Shown: piece by piece, positions 53,175 to 62,629 of the stretch | Layout of the letters: every line of letters starts with the position of its first letter | How positions within the stretch are numbered: the stretch's first letter is position 1 | NCBI RefSeq assembly: GCF_000938255.1 | Contig: NZ_JYMR01000001.1 | Coordinates: 124,001-188,000 of the forward strand | Direction: 5' to 3' | Length of the DNA stretch: 64,000 nucleotides | Origin: Bradyrhizobium sp. LTSP849 | GTDB taxonomy: Bacteria > Pseudomonadota > Alphaproteobacteria > Rhizobiales > Xanthobacteraceae | Notes under the pieces: generated by a model | What the model was told of the DNA's origin: nothing | The model's database searches: none | What the model saw: only the letters and a program-made list of their open reading frames with translations | Made by a program: the position numbers and the translations under genes

Positions 53175-54347
53175 TCAGCTGTAGATCTCGAACAGGCCGG
53201 CGCCGCCCTGGCCGCCGCCGATGCACATGGTCACCACGCCCCACTTGGCCTTGCGGCGCTTGCCTTCCTGGAGCAGATGGCCGGTGAGGCGCGCGCCGGT
53301 CATGCCGAAGGGATGGCCGATCGCGATCGAGCCGCCGTTGACGTTGTACTTCTCGGGATCGATGCCGAGCTTGTCGCGCGAATAGAGGCACTGGCTGGCG
53401 AAGGCCTCGTTGAGCTCCCAGAGATCGATATCGTCGATCTTCAGGCCATGGCGCTTCAACAGCTTCGGCACCGCAAAGATCGGGCCGATGCCCATCTCGT
53501 CCGGCTCGCAGCCTGCGGCCGCCCAGGCGACGAAGCGGCCCATCGGATTGAGACCGCGCTTCTCCGCATCCTTGGCTTCCATCAGCACCACGGCAGCTGC
53601 GCCGTCCGAGAGCTGGCTGGCATTGCCCGCAGTGACGTACTTGCCCGGGCCCTTCACCGGCTCGAGCTTGGCGAGGCCCTCCAGCGTGGTCTCGGGACGG
53701 TTGCACTCGTCGCGGTCGACGACGTAGTCGACGATGGACTCGGCCTTGGTCGCCTTGTCGACCACCTTCATCTTGGTCTTCATCGGGACGATCTCGTCCT
53801 TGAACTTGTTGGCCTGCTGGGCCGCGGCCATGCGGCGCTGCGACTCCAGCGAATATTCGTCCTGATATTCGCGGCTGAGCTTGTAGCGCTCGGCGACGAT
53901 GTCGGCGGTGTCGATCATCGCCATGAAGATGGCCGGCGCCGTCTTGAGCAACTCGGGATCGACCCATTCCTTCGGCGAGCCGCCGCCCGGAATCGAGATG
54001 CTCTCGACGCCGCCCGCGACGATGCAGTCAGAACCGTCCGAGCGAATGGAGTTCGCGGCCATCGCGATGGTCTGGAGGCCCGAGGAGCAGAAGCGGTTCA
54101 CCGAGACGCCGCCGGTTGATTTCGGCAGCCCTGCGAGCAGCGCCGACTGACGGCCGATATTCGGTGCGCCATGGGCGCAATTGCCGAGATAGCAATCCTC
54201 GACATAGTCCTTCTCAACGCCGGCGCGGTCGACCGCGTGGTGGATGGCGTGGGCCGCGAGCGACATCGGCGGCGTGATGTTGAACCCGCCGCGGCCGGAC
54301 TTCGCCAGGCCCGTGCGTGCATAGGAAACGATGACGGCTTCACGCAT
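53175..54347 (-). CDS. Acetyl-CoA acyltransferase (thiolase)
   Basis: A 390-residue thiolase. It has the acyl-enzyme Cys in [15 protein letters not shown], the His of [17 protein letters not shown], and the second Cys in [15 protein letters not shown]. Thiolases cleave 3-ketoacyl-CoA in beta-oxidation or condense acetyl-CoA. The ATG at 54347 follows AAGGGAGA; the upstream extension has no match. Specificity, degradative or biosynthetic, is not certain. Confidence 0.95.
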   Translation of the reverse strand: MREAVIVSYARTGLAKSGRGGFNITPPMSLAAHAIHHAVDRAGVEKDYVEDCYLGNCAHGAPNIGRQSALLAGLPKSTGGVSVNRFCSSGLQTIAMAANSIRSDGSDCIVAGGVESISIPGGGSPKEWVDPELLKTAPAIFMAMIDTADIVAERYKLSREYQDEYSLESQRRMAAAQQANKFKDEIVPMKTKMKVVDKATKAESIVDYVVDRDECNRPETTLEGLAKLEPVKGPGKYVTAGNASQLSDGAAAVVLMEAKDAEKRGLNPMGRFVAWAAAGCEPDEMGIGPIFAVPKLLKRHGLKIDDIDLWELNEAFASQCLYSRDKLGIDPEKYNVNGGSIAIGHPFGMTGARLTGHLLQEGKRRKAKWGVVTMCIGGGQGGAGLFEIYS

Positions 54348-54448
54348 TGTTTTCTCCCTTTTCAAACGATTGGTACGGAGTGTCCTGGTGCCATTGGTAC
54401 ACAAAGTTTGGGAAGTGCGGGAGAAATAAAGCGCCGCGCTGCATCAAC

Positions 54449-54484
54449 AAAAACGCCGCCCTCGCAAGGCGGGGCGGCGTTTTT
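54449..54484. terminator. Bidirectional terminator between serA and the thiolase
   Basis: AAAAACGCCGCCC (54449-54461), ten-base loop, GGGCGGCGTTTTT (54472-54484): a 13-bp stem with T runs on both strands. On the minus strand it ends the serA transcript. Confidence 0.88.
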
Positions 54485-54571
54485 GTTCCGCAGGTCGGAA
54501 TATATGATACCCGTCATTCCGTGGCGCGCAGGCCGCAATGCGCAATTGCGCATTGGGGATTGACGCGTGCC

Positions 54572-56161
54572 TCAGAACGTCAGCGCCTTGACCTGCTTGA
54601 CCTGCGGCAGGGCCTGCACCTTGGCGAGCAAATCCGCCGGCACCGCGCCGTCGACCTCGATCAGCGCGATGGCATCGGAGCCGGGCGCGACGCGGCCGAG
54701 ATGGAAGGTCGCGATGTTGATCTTGGCGTCGCCGAGCAGGCTCGCGAACTTGCCGATGAAGCCCGGCTTGTCCTCGTTGGTGACGTAGATCATCGATTTG
54801 CCGAACTCGGCATCGACGCGGATGCCCTTGATGTCGACGAGGCGCGGCTTGCCGTCGGCATAGACGGTGCCGGAGACGGACCGCTCCTGGCGCTCCGTTG
54901 TAACCGTCACGGTGATCAGGCTCTCATAATCGCTCTGGGCGGCGCGCACGATCTCGTCGACCACCATGCCGCGCTCCTTGGCGACGACGGGGGCGGACAC
55001 CACGTTGACCTCGCCGAGCATCGGCCGCAGCAGGCCCGACAGCACGGCTGACGTGATCGCCTTGATCTTCATCTCGGCGACGTGGCCCTCATAGGTGATC
55101 TCCACCTTGAGGATGCCGGACTCCGTGAGCTGGCCGGCGAACGAGCCGAGCTTTTCGGCGAGCGCGATGAACGGCTTCAGCTTCGGCGCCTCTTCCGCGG
55201 TGATCGAGGGGAAGTTGACGGCGTTCGAGATCGCGCCAGTGAGCAGATAGTCCGACATCTGCTCGGCAACCTGGAGCGCGACGTTCTCCTGCGCTTCGGT
55301 GGTGGAGGCGCCGAGATGCGGCGTGCAGATCACGTTGGGATGGCCGAACAGCACGTTCGCAGTCGCGGGCTCCTCGACGAAGACGTCGAAGGCGGCGCCG
55401 GCAATGTGCTTGGAATTCAGCGCATCGACCACCGCCTGCTCGTCGACCAGACCGCCACGGGCACAGTTGATCAGGCGCGCGCCCTTCTTCATCTTCGCGA
55501 TCGCGGCCGCGTCGATGATGTTCTTGGTCTTCTCGGTCAGCGGGGTGTGCAGCGTGATGAAGTCGGCGCGCTTCAGGAGATCATCGAGATCGACCTTCTC
55601 GACGCCGATGTCCTTGGCGCGCTCCGGCGACAGGAACGGATCGAACGCGATGACCTTCATGCGCAGGCCGAGCGCGCGGTCGGCGACGATCGAGCCGATA
55701 TTGCCGCAGCCGACCACGCCGAGCACCTTGCCGGTGATCTCGACGCCCATGAAGCGGTTCTTCTCCCACTTGCCGGCCTGGGTCGAGGCGTCGGCCTGCG
55801 GGATCTCGCGGGCCAGCGCCAGCATCAGCGTGATGGCGTGCTCGGCGGTCGTGATCGAGTTGCCGAACGGCGTGTTCATCACGATGATGCCCTTGGCCGT
55901 CGCGGCCGGGATCTCGACGTTGTCGACGCCGATGCCGGCGCGGCCGATCACCTTGAGGTTGGTCGCCTTCTCCAGGATCTTCGCGGTCGCCTTGGTCGCG
56001 GAGCGGATCGCGAGGCCGTCGTAATTGCCGATGATCTCGGCGAGCTTGTCCTTGTCCTTGCCGAGGTTGGGCTGGAAGTCGACCTCGACGCCGCGATCCT
56101 TGAAGATCTGCACGGCAGCGGGCGAAAGCGCGTCGGAAATGAGAACTTTGGGTTTGGTCAT
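54572..56161 (-). CDS. serA: D-3-phosphoglycerate dehydrogenase
   Basis: First enzyme of serine synthesis from 3-phosphoglycerate. The 529 residues are the long form: substrate and Rossmann domains (GKVLGVVGCGNIGSIVADRA, the Arg in INCARGGLVDEQAV, His in NVICTPHLGASTTEAQENVA), an intervening domain and a C-terminal ACT domain (GFIGKFASLLGDAKINIATF) that binds serine as inhibitor. It follows serC with a 118-base gap that carries a hairpin repeat, so the two may be co-transcribed. Confidence 0.97.
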   Translation of the reverse strand: MTKPKVLISDALSPAAVQIFKDRGVEVDFQPNLGKDKDKLAEIIGNYDGLAIRSATKATAKILEKATNLKVIGRAGIGVDNVEIPAATAKGIIVMNTPFGNSITTAEHAITLMLALAREIPQADASTQAGKWEKNRFMGVEITGKVLGVVGCGNIGSIVADRALGLRMKVIAFDPFLSPERAKDIGVEKVDLDDLLKRADFITLHTPLTEKTKNIIDAAAIAKMKKGARLINCARGGLVDEQAVVDALNSKHIAGAAFDVFVEEPATANVLFGHPNVICTPHLGASTTEAQENVALQVAEQMSDYLLTGAISNAVNFPSITAEEAPKLKPFIALAEKLGSFAGQLTESGILKVEITYEGHVAEMKIKAITSAVLSGLLRPMLGEVNVVSAPVVAKERGMVVDEIVRAAQSDYESLITVTVTTERQERSVSGTVYADGKPRLVDIKGIRVDAEFGKSMIYVTNEDKPGFIGKFASLLGDAKINIATFHLGRVAPGSDAIALIEVDGAVPADLLAKVQALPQVKQVKALTF

Positions 56162-56241
56162 GGGGATGATCCTCTACCTGCCCTGAAACGACGGGTGGCC
56201 TTCGACCGGAATAGGTTGATGTCTTGAAGCGATTTCTTCTC

Positions 56242-56267
56242 CCTCTCCCCGCAAGAACGGGGAGAGG
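56242..56267. repeat. Hairpin repeat, copy B
   Basis: CCTCTCCCCG and CGGGGAGAGG around CAAGAA, in the serC-serA gap. Same element as 33737-33764. Confidence 0.8.
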
Positions 56268-56279
56268 CGAAAAAGAACC

Positions 56280-57452
56280 TTACGCTGCCTTGGGCAGAGC
56301 GGCCTTGGTCTCGGCAAACGCCCAGTCGATCCACTGGGTCAGGAGCTCGACGTCCTTCGCCTCGACGGTGGCGCCGCACCAGATGCGCAGGCCAGCCGGT
56401 GCGTCACGGTAATAGGCGAAGTCGTAGCCCGCGCCTTCCTTCTCGACCAGCGCAACCAGCTTCTTGGAGAACTCGGCTTGCGCGTCCTCCGAAAGCGAGG
56501 TGAGCGCGGGATCGGTGAACTTCAGGCACACCGAGGTGTTGGAGCGGATCGCCGCATCCTTGGCCAGAAAGTCGATCCAGGGCGTCTTCGCCTTCCAGTC
56601 GGCAAGCACCTTGGTGTTGGCGTCGGCGCGCGCGATCAGCGCCTTGAGGCCGCCGATCGACTTGGCCCAGGTCAACGCGTCGAGATAGTCCTCGACGCAG
56701 AGCATCGAGGGCGTGTTGATGGTCTCGCCGACGAAGATGCCTTCGTTGATCTTGCCGCCCTTGGTCATGCGGAAGATCTTCGGCAGCGGCCAGGCCGGCT
56801 TGTAGGTCTCGAGCCGCTCCACCGCGCGCGGCGAGAGGATCAGCATGCCGTGCGCGGCTTCGCCGCCGAGCGCCTTCTGCCAGGAGAAGGTGACGACATC
56901 GAGCTTGGCCCAGTCGAGGGCTTGCGCAAATGCGGCCGACGTGGCGTCGCAAATGGTCAGGCCTGCGCGGGTCGCGCTGATCCAGTCGGCATTGGGCACG
57001 CGCACGCCGGAGGTGGTGCCGTTCCAGGTGAAGACGACGTCGCTGTTCTGATCGACCTTGGAGAGGTCGGGGATTTCGCCATAGGCTGCGTTGAGCTTGG
57101 TGACGTCCTTGAGCTTCAATTCCTTGACGATGTCGCTGACCCAGCCCTCGCCGAAGGATTCCCAGGCGAGCGTGGTGACGGGCCGCGCACCGAGCAGCGA
57201 CCACAGTGCCATCTCGACCGCGCCGGTATCGGACGCCGGCACGATACCGATGCGATAATCGGCGGGCACTTCAAGCACTTCGCGCGTCAGATCGATCGCG
57301 AGCTTGAGCTTGGTCTTGCCGACCTTCGCGCGATGCGAACGGCCGAGCGCTGCGTCCTTGAGATTTTGGGCGTTCCATCCGGGGCGCTTGGCGCAGGGGC
57401 CGGACGAGAAATGCGGCACGTTCGGCCGCGAAGCGGGCTTCGCTACAGTCAT
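56280..57452 (-). CDS. serC: Phosphoserine aminotransferase
   Basis: PLP enzyme converting 3-phosphohydroxypyruvate to phosphoserine, and acting in pyridoxine synthesis. The 390 residues have [13 protein letters not shown], and the Schiff-base Lys in [17 protein letters not shown]. Start at the ATG of 57452 with GGAAGGG upstream. It belongs to the longer, archaeal/alphaproteobacterial-type family. Expression is probably governed by the leader structure at 57453-57500. Confidence 0.96.
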   Translation of the reverse strand: MTVAKPASRPNVPHFSSGPCAKRPGWNAQNLKDAALGRSHRAKVGKTKLKLAIDLTREVLEVPADYRIGIVPASDTGAVEMALWSLLGARPVTTLAWESFGEGWVSDIVKELKLKDVTKLNAAYGEIPDLSKVDQNSDVVFTWNGTTSGVRVPNADWISATRAGLTICDATSAAFAQALDWAKLDVVTFSWQKALGGEAAHGMLILSPRAVERLETYKPAWPLPKIFRMTKGGKINEGIFVGETINTPSMLCVEDYLDALTWAKSIGGLKALIARADANTKVLADWKAKTPWIDFLAKDAAIRSNTSVCLKFTDPALTSLSEDAQAEFSKKLVALVEKEGAGYDFAYYRDAPAGLRIWCGATVEAKDVELLTQWIDWAFAETKAALPKAA

Positions 57453-57535
57453 AATCTACCCTTCCAGATAGTGAGCCTCCCGTTGGGGGGAGGTGTCCCG
57501 CCGCGGCTGATACGGGAAACAGGAAGAGTCGTCAA
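57453..57535 (-). promoter_or_regulatory. serC promoter and serC-motif leader RNA
   Basis: Promoter on the minus strand: TTGACG (57535-57530), 17 bases, TATCAG (57512-57507), predicting a start near 57500. The short leader then forms CCTCCC (57493-57488) with GGGAGG (57481-57476), followed by a single-stranded CTCACTATCTGGAAGGG before the ATG. Its position and look match the serC RNA motif described upstream of serC in alphaproteobacteria (Rfam family as I remember it). Confidence 0.7.
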
Positions 57536-57738
57536 GGAAGTTCCGGGACCTCACGCGCCAGTGATGGCGCCTCCGGCGCGATCTCCGGGGATTCGACGCG
57601 CGTCAGCGCGTTCAGCAAGCCCGTGGCATCGCTGATCAATTGCGCGGCGCGACGGCGGCTGCCGACTTTCAAAATGCACTTGTCATTGGCCTGCACAACG
57701 TAGTCGTTGCCGACCTTGATCATTGAATAGCTTGTCAT
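57532..57738 (-). CDS. Small hypothetical protein (68 aa)
   Basis: MTSYSMIKVGNDYVVQANDK then CILKVGSRRRAAQLISDATG, an alpha-beta protein of a kind common in Bradyrhizobium, of unknown role. GGGGA is five bases before the ATG at 57738; the frame upstream to 57804 is rejected. Its stop overlaps the -35 of the serC promoter. Confidence 0.75.
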   Translation of the reverse strand: MTSYSMIKVGNDYVVQANDKCILKVGSRRRAAQLISDATGLLNALTRVESPEIAPEAPSLAREVPELP

Positions 57739-57896
57739 TGAAATCCCCGAACCGACCGAGCCCGGTGTCTGACGCTGGCGTAGCACCCTTCGTTCCCGGA
57801 TCAACGTGAACGACCGCTGGGTAGTTTATCAGCTCTTAACATGAACGAACGTGCGATCCGATTTCGCAGCTTGCGCAACGGCTGCGACGCGCTGCC

Positions 57897-58361
57897 TCAA
57901 AAGCGCACAGTCATGCCTACATGACTCGCAGCAAATCCAAGCCGCTTGTAGAAGCGCTGCGCATCGACGCGACTCTGATGCGTCAGCAATTCGACCAGAT
58001 TGCAGCCGCGCGCTTTTGCCTCGGTAACCGCCCACTGCACCAATTGCTCGCCGATGCCGCGGCTGCGACAATCAGTGGCAACGCGGACATCCTCGAGCAG
58101 ACCGCGGAGGCCGCCTTGCGAGCTGATGCCCGGCAGCACCGCGAGTTGCAGGCAGCCGACCACCCTGCCCTCGCTCTCGGCGACCACGAGCTGGAGGTTT
58201 TGATCGCGCTCGACCCGCTCGAACGCCTCGTAATAGACGGCGGGCAGCGGATCCTCGACCCGTTCGCGGGCACGGCCGAGATGATCGTCGGCGAGCATCG
58301 CCACGATCGCGGCGACGTCCTCGCGACGCGCAGGGCGGATGGAAACGGAATTGGCAGTCAT
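57897..58361 (-). CDS. GNAT-family N-acetyltransferase
   Basis: A 154-residue acetyl-CoA-dependent acetyltransferase. SVSIRPARREDVAAIVAMLA, the strand LVVAESEGRVVGCLQLAVLP, the acetyl-CoA loop RSRGIGEQLVQWAVTEAKAR and GCNLVELLTHQSRVDAQRFY-KRLGF complete the fold. Substrate unknown. Start at the ATG of 58361; the GST gene upstream ends 16 bases away and is likely co-transcribed. Confidence 0.92.
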   Translation of the reverse strand: MTANSVSIRPARREDVAAIVAMLADDHLGRARERVEDPLPAVYYEAFERVERDQNLQLVVAESEGRVVGCLQLAVLPGISSQGGLRGLLEDVRVATDCRSRGIGEQLVQWAVTEAKARGCNLVELLTHQSRVDAQRFYKRLGFAASHVGMTVRF

Positions 58362-58377
58362 GTGAGAGGCTCCGGGC

Positions 58378-58968
58378 TCAGCGCGCCGATGGAAGACCGA
58401 GATAGGTCTCGGTTTCTCCGATCCAGCGGCGGATGGCCGCGTATCGGCCGAGATCGAAGCCGCCTTCATGCGCGACGCGGGTATAGGCGAGCAGCGAGAC
58501 GTCGGCGAGCGAAACCGCTTCCCCGGCGAAGAAGCGGCTGGCGGCGAGATGCGCCTCCATGCGGTCGAGCGCCGCATAGCCACGCTTGACCTTCTCCGAA
58601 TCGAGCTCGGATGCGTCCTTGCCGAGATAGACCAGCTGGAAGCGGCACACCGCGATATAGGGCTCGTGGCTGTATTGTTCCCAGAACAGCCATTCGTCCA
58701 TCTTGGCAGCGGCAAAAGCGTCGCGCGGAATCAGTGCGCTGTCGCGGGCGAGATAGCGGATGATGGCATTGGACTGCGCCAGGGTGCGACCGTCGTCGAA
58801 TGCGATCGTCGGGACCTGGCCGGCGCTGTTCATCTTGAGGAATTGCGGCGTGCGCGTCTCGCCCTTGCGCGTATCGATCTCGATCCAGCGATAGGGCAGC
58901 GCGAGCGTGTCGCAGACCCATTTCACCTTCAGACAATTGCCGGAATTGGTATCGCCGTAGATCTGCAT
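58378..58968 (-). CDS. Glutathione S-transferase family protein
   Basis: A 196-residue GST. The N-terminal thioredoxin-like domain is IYGDTNSGNCLKVKWVCDTL with the conserved cis-Pro in AGQVPTIAFDDGRTLAQSNA, and an all-helical C-terminal domain follows (FFAGEAVSLADVSLLAYTRV). Theta/zeta-like. Start uncertain between 58968 and an upstream ATG at 59001. Upstream of the GNAT gene in the same direction. Confidence 0.92.
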   Translation of the reverse strand: MQIYGDTNSGNCLKVKWVCDTLALPYRWIEIDTRKGETRTPQFLKMNSAGQVPTIAFDDGRTLAQSNAIIRYLARDSALIPRDAFAAAKMDEWLFWEQYSHEPYIAVCRFQLVYLGKDASELDSEKVKRGYAALDRMEAHLAASRFFAGEAVSLADVSLLAYTRVAHEGGFDLGRYAAIRRWIGETETYLGLPSAR

Positions 58969-59044
58969 CGCCGCCGCACCCTGCTTGGAGCGACAGAGCA
59001 TCAGGACGTAGCGAACCTGTCAACCGCGGCGCGGCGAAGCAGCG

Positions 59045-59932
59045 TCAGAACTTGTAGCCGAGCCCGACGCGCGCGTTGTTCAGCGTCACATTCGTGTTCA
59101 TGACGGGGGAGAACTGGACGTGCTCGTATTCCACGCGCGCGAACAGCCCGTCCCAAATGCAATATTCGAGGCCGAGGCCGGCGGTCCAGCCCACCGCGAA
59201 GGTGTTGGTCCTGTGCTGCCCCTGCGTCCCCGACTGCGCTGGGACGGGTGCGTATGTTCCGAGCGTGGTGTTCTGGTTGCCGAAGATGTCCGTTGTGGTG
59301 ACGTCCACGCGCAGCTGCACATTGCTCGTCACCGTGCGGGTCACATCCATCCGTCCGACGGCTGCGCCGAAGAAGGCGTATGGCATGAAGTCGCCGCCAT
59401 CCCAACCGACGCGGCCGCGGAGCGTGACCATGTCCTTGACCTGCGCCGTGGCGGCCCCGGTGAGCGACACCGCATAGTTGTTGGTGATGCCGGCGGCCCG
59501 CGTCTCACCGGGCGGGTTGACGATCACGAGCGCGTTCGAGCCCGTCGACCCCGACGAGAGGTTGCCGAAATAGCTGTAGGTGCCTTCGAGACTGAGAATG
59601 GCATCGTACCACTGCCAATTGCGGCCGACGAAGCCGCCGAAATTGGTGCCTTGGGTGTTGGCCTTTTGCAGGAGCGACCACGTCGACGTCGGCTGCTGAA
59701 GCACGCTGTCGCGGAAGATGTAGTTGGTCAGGCCGACAACGCTTTGGCCGAAATCAGTTGCGTCGGTCGTGTAGCCGGCGCTGCCGCCGAAATAGACGCC
59801 GTCCCAATTGTGTGCCGTCTTCGACAGGCCGTCGGTGATGCCGCCGCGCAGCACCGGCAGATCCGGCATATCGGCCGCGTGCGCGGCAGACACCGTCCCC
59901 AACATCGCCGCCGCCAACATCAGCCTACGCAT
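59045..59932 (-). CDS. Outer-membrane beta-barrel protein
   Basis: A 295-residue protein with a signal peptide ending AAHAADMPDLP and a porin-like barrel (alternating hydrophobics, FGGFVGRNWQWYDAILSLEG, and a C-terminal NNARVGLGYKF with terminal Phe, the usual outer-membrane assembly signal). It belongs to the Bradyrhizobium outer-membrane OmpA-like/Hbp-type beta-barrel group; function unknown. Confidence 0.85.
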   Translation of the reverse strand: MRRLMLAAAMLGTVSAAHAADMPDLPVLRGGITDGLSKTAHNWDGVYFGGSAGYTTDATDFGQSVVGLTNYIFRDSVLQQPTSTWSLLQKANTQGTNFGGFVGRNWQWYDAILSLEGTYSYFGNLSSGSTGSNALVIVNPPGETRAAGITNNYAVSLTGAATAQVKDMVTLRGRVGWDGGDFMPYAFFGAAVGRMDVTRTVTSNVQLRVDVTTTDIFGNQNTTLGTYAPVPAQSGTQGQHRTNTFAVGWTAGLGLEYCIWDGLFARVEYEHVQFSPVMNTNVTLNNARVGLGYKF

Positions 59933-60043
59933 TGCAACGCTCCATCGAACTCGAACTTTCGCTCGTGATCATGGCTCGTTAACCTTAACCAATGGTTGCG
60001 TCGGGCGCTTTCATCGCTGTCACGCCATGAAAAATACGCAAAG

Positions 60044-60073
60044 CAAAACGGCGCGGGATGATCCCGCGCCGTT
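60044..60073 (-). terminator. Terminator of the 60102-60938 outer-membrane gene
   Basis: A 12-bp perfect stem (60047-60058 with 60062-60073) and a three-base TGA loop, with TTTGCTTT on the minus strand. Confidence 0.85.
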
Positions 60074-60101
60074 AGGAAATCCTAACCGATCGAGTTGTCG
60101 A

Positions 60102-60938
60102 TCAGCCCTTGGTGACGAGCGGCGCCGGCGCGTAGACCGGCGGGCTGTTGAGCTCCCAGCGCACGCCGAGCTTGACGTCGTGCGAGGTGATGTCCTTGAC
60201 CTTGATCGTCGAGGAGCCGGAGATGCTGCCGTCGAACGCGCGGAAGTTGCCGGGCGCGGCATCGCCGAGATCCATGTAGCTGTAGGCCAGTTCGACGGTG
60301 AAGCCGGGATTGACCTTGTAGGCGAGACCGGCGTGGGCAGCCCAGGCCAGGTTCCACTTACCGTTGTCGCCGAAATAGGTGACGCTGTTGGACAGCGCAC
60401 CGGCGGTGTAGCGGACGCCGTTGTCCTGGAAGCTGCTCAGCTTGTTGTAGGAGCCGCCGACACCGGCGCCGATGAACGGCGTGATGCACCACCAGGTGCC
60501 GAGATCGACATAGGCGTTGGCCATGACGACCCACTCGGACTTGCTGCCGGTGTAGGTGTTGGCTTCGACGTCGGTCGCACCGAGGACGACGCTGTCCGAA
60601 CCGTGCAGATTGGCCTTGCCGCGGTACTGACCGATCACGTCGGCGCGGAACCAGTTGTTGAAGCGATAGCCGACGCCGAGGTCGAACAGCGGCGACGAGT
60701 CGAAGCCGAGCCCGTTCGTCGTGGTCGGGAACGCAGCCGCAGTCGCGCTGTCGATGCGCTTGGCGCTCTGGTTGGTCATGCCGACGTCGCCGCGCAGATA
60801 CCAGCCGCCGAAATCGGAGGGCGGGGCGACCGGCGCGTACATGGGGGGCGGTGCCGCGATCGGCATATCGGCGGCGAACGCCATCGACGAGATCAGTGAT
60901 GCCGCACCCGCGGCAAGGAGAGACTTCACGCTACGCAT
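60102..60938 (-). CDS. Outer-membrane beta-barrel protein (Omp25-like)
   Basis: A 278-residue protein with a signal peptide (KSLLAAGAASLISSMAFAAD), a Pro-rich linker (MPIAAPPPMYAPVAPP) and an eight-stranded-type barrel (FGGWYLRGDVGMTNQSAKRI, YRFNNWFRADVIGQYRGK, VELAYSYMDLGDAAPG, SHDVKLGVRWEL). This is the RopB/Omp25-like family of rhizobia. The C-terminus carries a short Pro-rich tail (NSPPVYAPAPLVTKG) after the last strand, unusual for such barrels. Confidence 0.88.
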   Translation of the reverse strand: MRSVKSLLAAGAASLISSMAFAADMPIAAPPPMYAPVAPPSDFGGWYLRGDVGMTNQSAKRIDSATAAAFPTTTNGLGFDSSPLFDLGVGYRFNNWFRADVIGQYRGKANLHGSDSVVLGATDVEANTYTGSKSEWVVMANAYVDLGTWWCITPFIGAGVGGSYNKLSSFQDNGVRYTAGALSNSVTYFGDNGKWNLAWAAHAGLAYKVNPGFTVELAYSYMDLGDAAPGNFRAFDGSISGSSTIKVKDITSHDVKLGVRWELNSPPVYAPAPLVTKG

Positions 60939-61164
60939 TGGCTTCGTCCTTTTGGCCGGTGAGGCAATACGGGCGCCTCACTTTCTGGAAACTCACAGGC
61001 CGGACGATCGCACCAAATGTTTAAGCGCCACTTAACCCTAATTTTTAAGGTTGATTTTTTCGCAACGAGCGCGCGGATGCGGCAAGAGCGTTGCAAAAAT
61101 GCGGCGCTCGCGCGCCGCAATTGCTAACGATTGATGAAGCCGCCTTGCGGCGAAAAAGGATTTG

Positions 61165-62442
61165 TTAACGCGCGTGCTGCGGCAGCTTGGGCAGGAACAC
61201 CGCAAGAAGCCCGATCGCCGGCAGATAGGCGCAGACCTGATAGACGAACTCGATCGAGGTGTGATCGGCGAGCTTGCCGAGCACGGCGGCGCCTAAGCCG
61301 CCGATGCCGAAGGCGACGCCGAAGAACACGCCGGAGATCATGCCGAAGCGGTGCGGCACCAGCTCCTGCGCGAACACGATGATCGACGACGTCGTCGAGG
61401 AGATGATCAGGCCGATGACGACTGTGAGCGCCGCGCTTGCATAGAGCCCGGCATAAGGCAGCGCCAGCGTGAACGGCAGCGCGCCGAGGATCGAGATCCA
61501 GATCACGATCTTGCGGCCGAAGCGGTCCCCCAAGGGACCACCGAAGAACGCGCCGACGGCGTTCGCCGCCAGGAAGATGAAGAGATAGATCTGGGCCGCC
61601 TGCGTCGACACACCGAAGCGGTCGATCAGATAGAAGATGTAGTAGCTCGACAGGCTCGAGACATAAAGCTGCTTCGAGAACAGCAACGCCACCAGCACGA
61701 GAAGCGCAATCTTGACGCGGCGCGAGCTCGGCGCGTCGGGATGAGTGCGAGCCACCGCCGTCTTCTTCGCCTTGATCTGCGGTTCATACCAGCGGCCGAT
61801 GCGCCAGAGGATGACGATGGCGAGGAACGCGATCGAGGAGAACCAGGCGATACTGCCCTGCCCGAACGGCACTACGATGAGTGCGGCCAATATCGGCCCC
61901 ATCGAGGTACCAAAGCTGCCACCGAGCTGGAACACCGATTGCGCGAAACCGTGGCGACCGCCGGAGGCGAGCCGCGCGATGCGCGCGGACTCGGGATGAA
62001 ACACCGCCGAGCCGAGGCCGACCAGCGCGGCGGCAATCAGGATGACGAGATATTGGTGCGCGGCGCTGAGCAGCAGCAGGCCGAAGAAGGTCGAAGCCAT
62101 GCCGATCGACAGCGAATAGGGCTGCGCCTTCTTGTCGGTGTAGTGGCCGACCACCGGCTGAAGCAGCGAGGCCGTGAACTGGAAGGCCAGCGTGATCATG
62201 CCGATCTGCGCGAAGTCGAGCGCATAGGTGTCCTTCAGGATTGGATACACCGAGGCGATCAGCGACTGCATGGTGTCGTTGAGGAAGTGCGAGAAGCTGA
62301 TGCCGGCAAGAACGACATAGGCCGGCCCCGCGGCAGCGGGCGCGATGTCGGCGACGACGACCGGCTCGGTCAGCGTTTCCTCGGAGACGACGACTGGCTT
62401 GTTCAATGGAGCAATCCCGGCAGGCGCGGCGAACCGCCGCAT
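61165..62442 (-). CDS. MFS transporter, fosmidomycin-resistance type
   Basis: A 425-residue MFS protein with 12 hydrophobic helices. GISFSHFLNDTMQSLIASVY and LGSAVFHPESARIARLASGG are characteristic of the Fsr (fosmidomycin resistance) family, drug-proton antiporters. Start taken at the ATG of 62442; a TTG at 62472 is the alternative. The N-terminal 45 residues form an extra cytosolic tail. No regulator adjacent. Confidence 0.9.
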   Translation of the reverse strand: MRRFAAPAGIAPLNKPVVVSEETLTEPVVVADIAPAAAGPAYVVLAGISFSHFLNDTMQSLIASVYPILKDTYALDFAQIGMITLAFQFTASLLQPVVGHYTDKKAQPYSLSIGMASTFFGLLLLSAAHQYLVILIAAALVGLGSAVFHPESARIARLASGGRHGFAQSVFQLGGSFGTSMGPILAALIVVPFGQGSIAWFSSIAFLAIVILWRIGRWYEPQIKAKKTAVARTHPDAPSSRRVKIALLVLVALLFSKQLYVSSLSSYYIFYLIDRFGVSTQAAQIYLFIFLAANAVGAFFGGPLGDRFGRKIVIWISILGALPFTLALPYAGLYASAALTVVIGLIISSTTSSIIVFAQELVPHRFGMISGVFFGVAFGIGGLGAAVLGKLADHTSIEFVYQVCAYLPAIGLLAVFLPKLPQHAR

Positions 62443-62529
62443 CCGCCTAGCTACGATGCTAGCGGCGGCCAAACCACCGCCAATCGTCGATAGCTGGGAT
62501 GCGCGTGCGCTCCGCTAGGTCCAAGGATT

Positions 62530-62619
62530 TCGTAGCCCGAATGGAGCGCAGCGTAATCCGGGGCATCCGTATTCGCGGGCGCGAATCCCGGATTTCGCTG
62601 CGCTCCATCCGGGCTACGA
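62530..62619. repeat. 33-base inverted repeat
   Basis: TCGTAGCCCGAATGGAGCGC... (62530-62562) and the matching ...GCGCTCCATCCGGGCTACGA (62587-62619) with two or three mismatches. A REP-like element between the convergent-side ends of the MFS start and glmM stop. Confidence 0.85.
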
Positions 62620-62629
62620 TCGTACTTGC

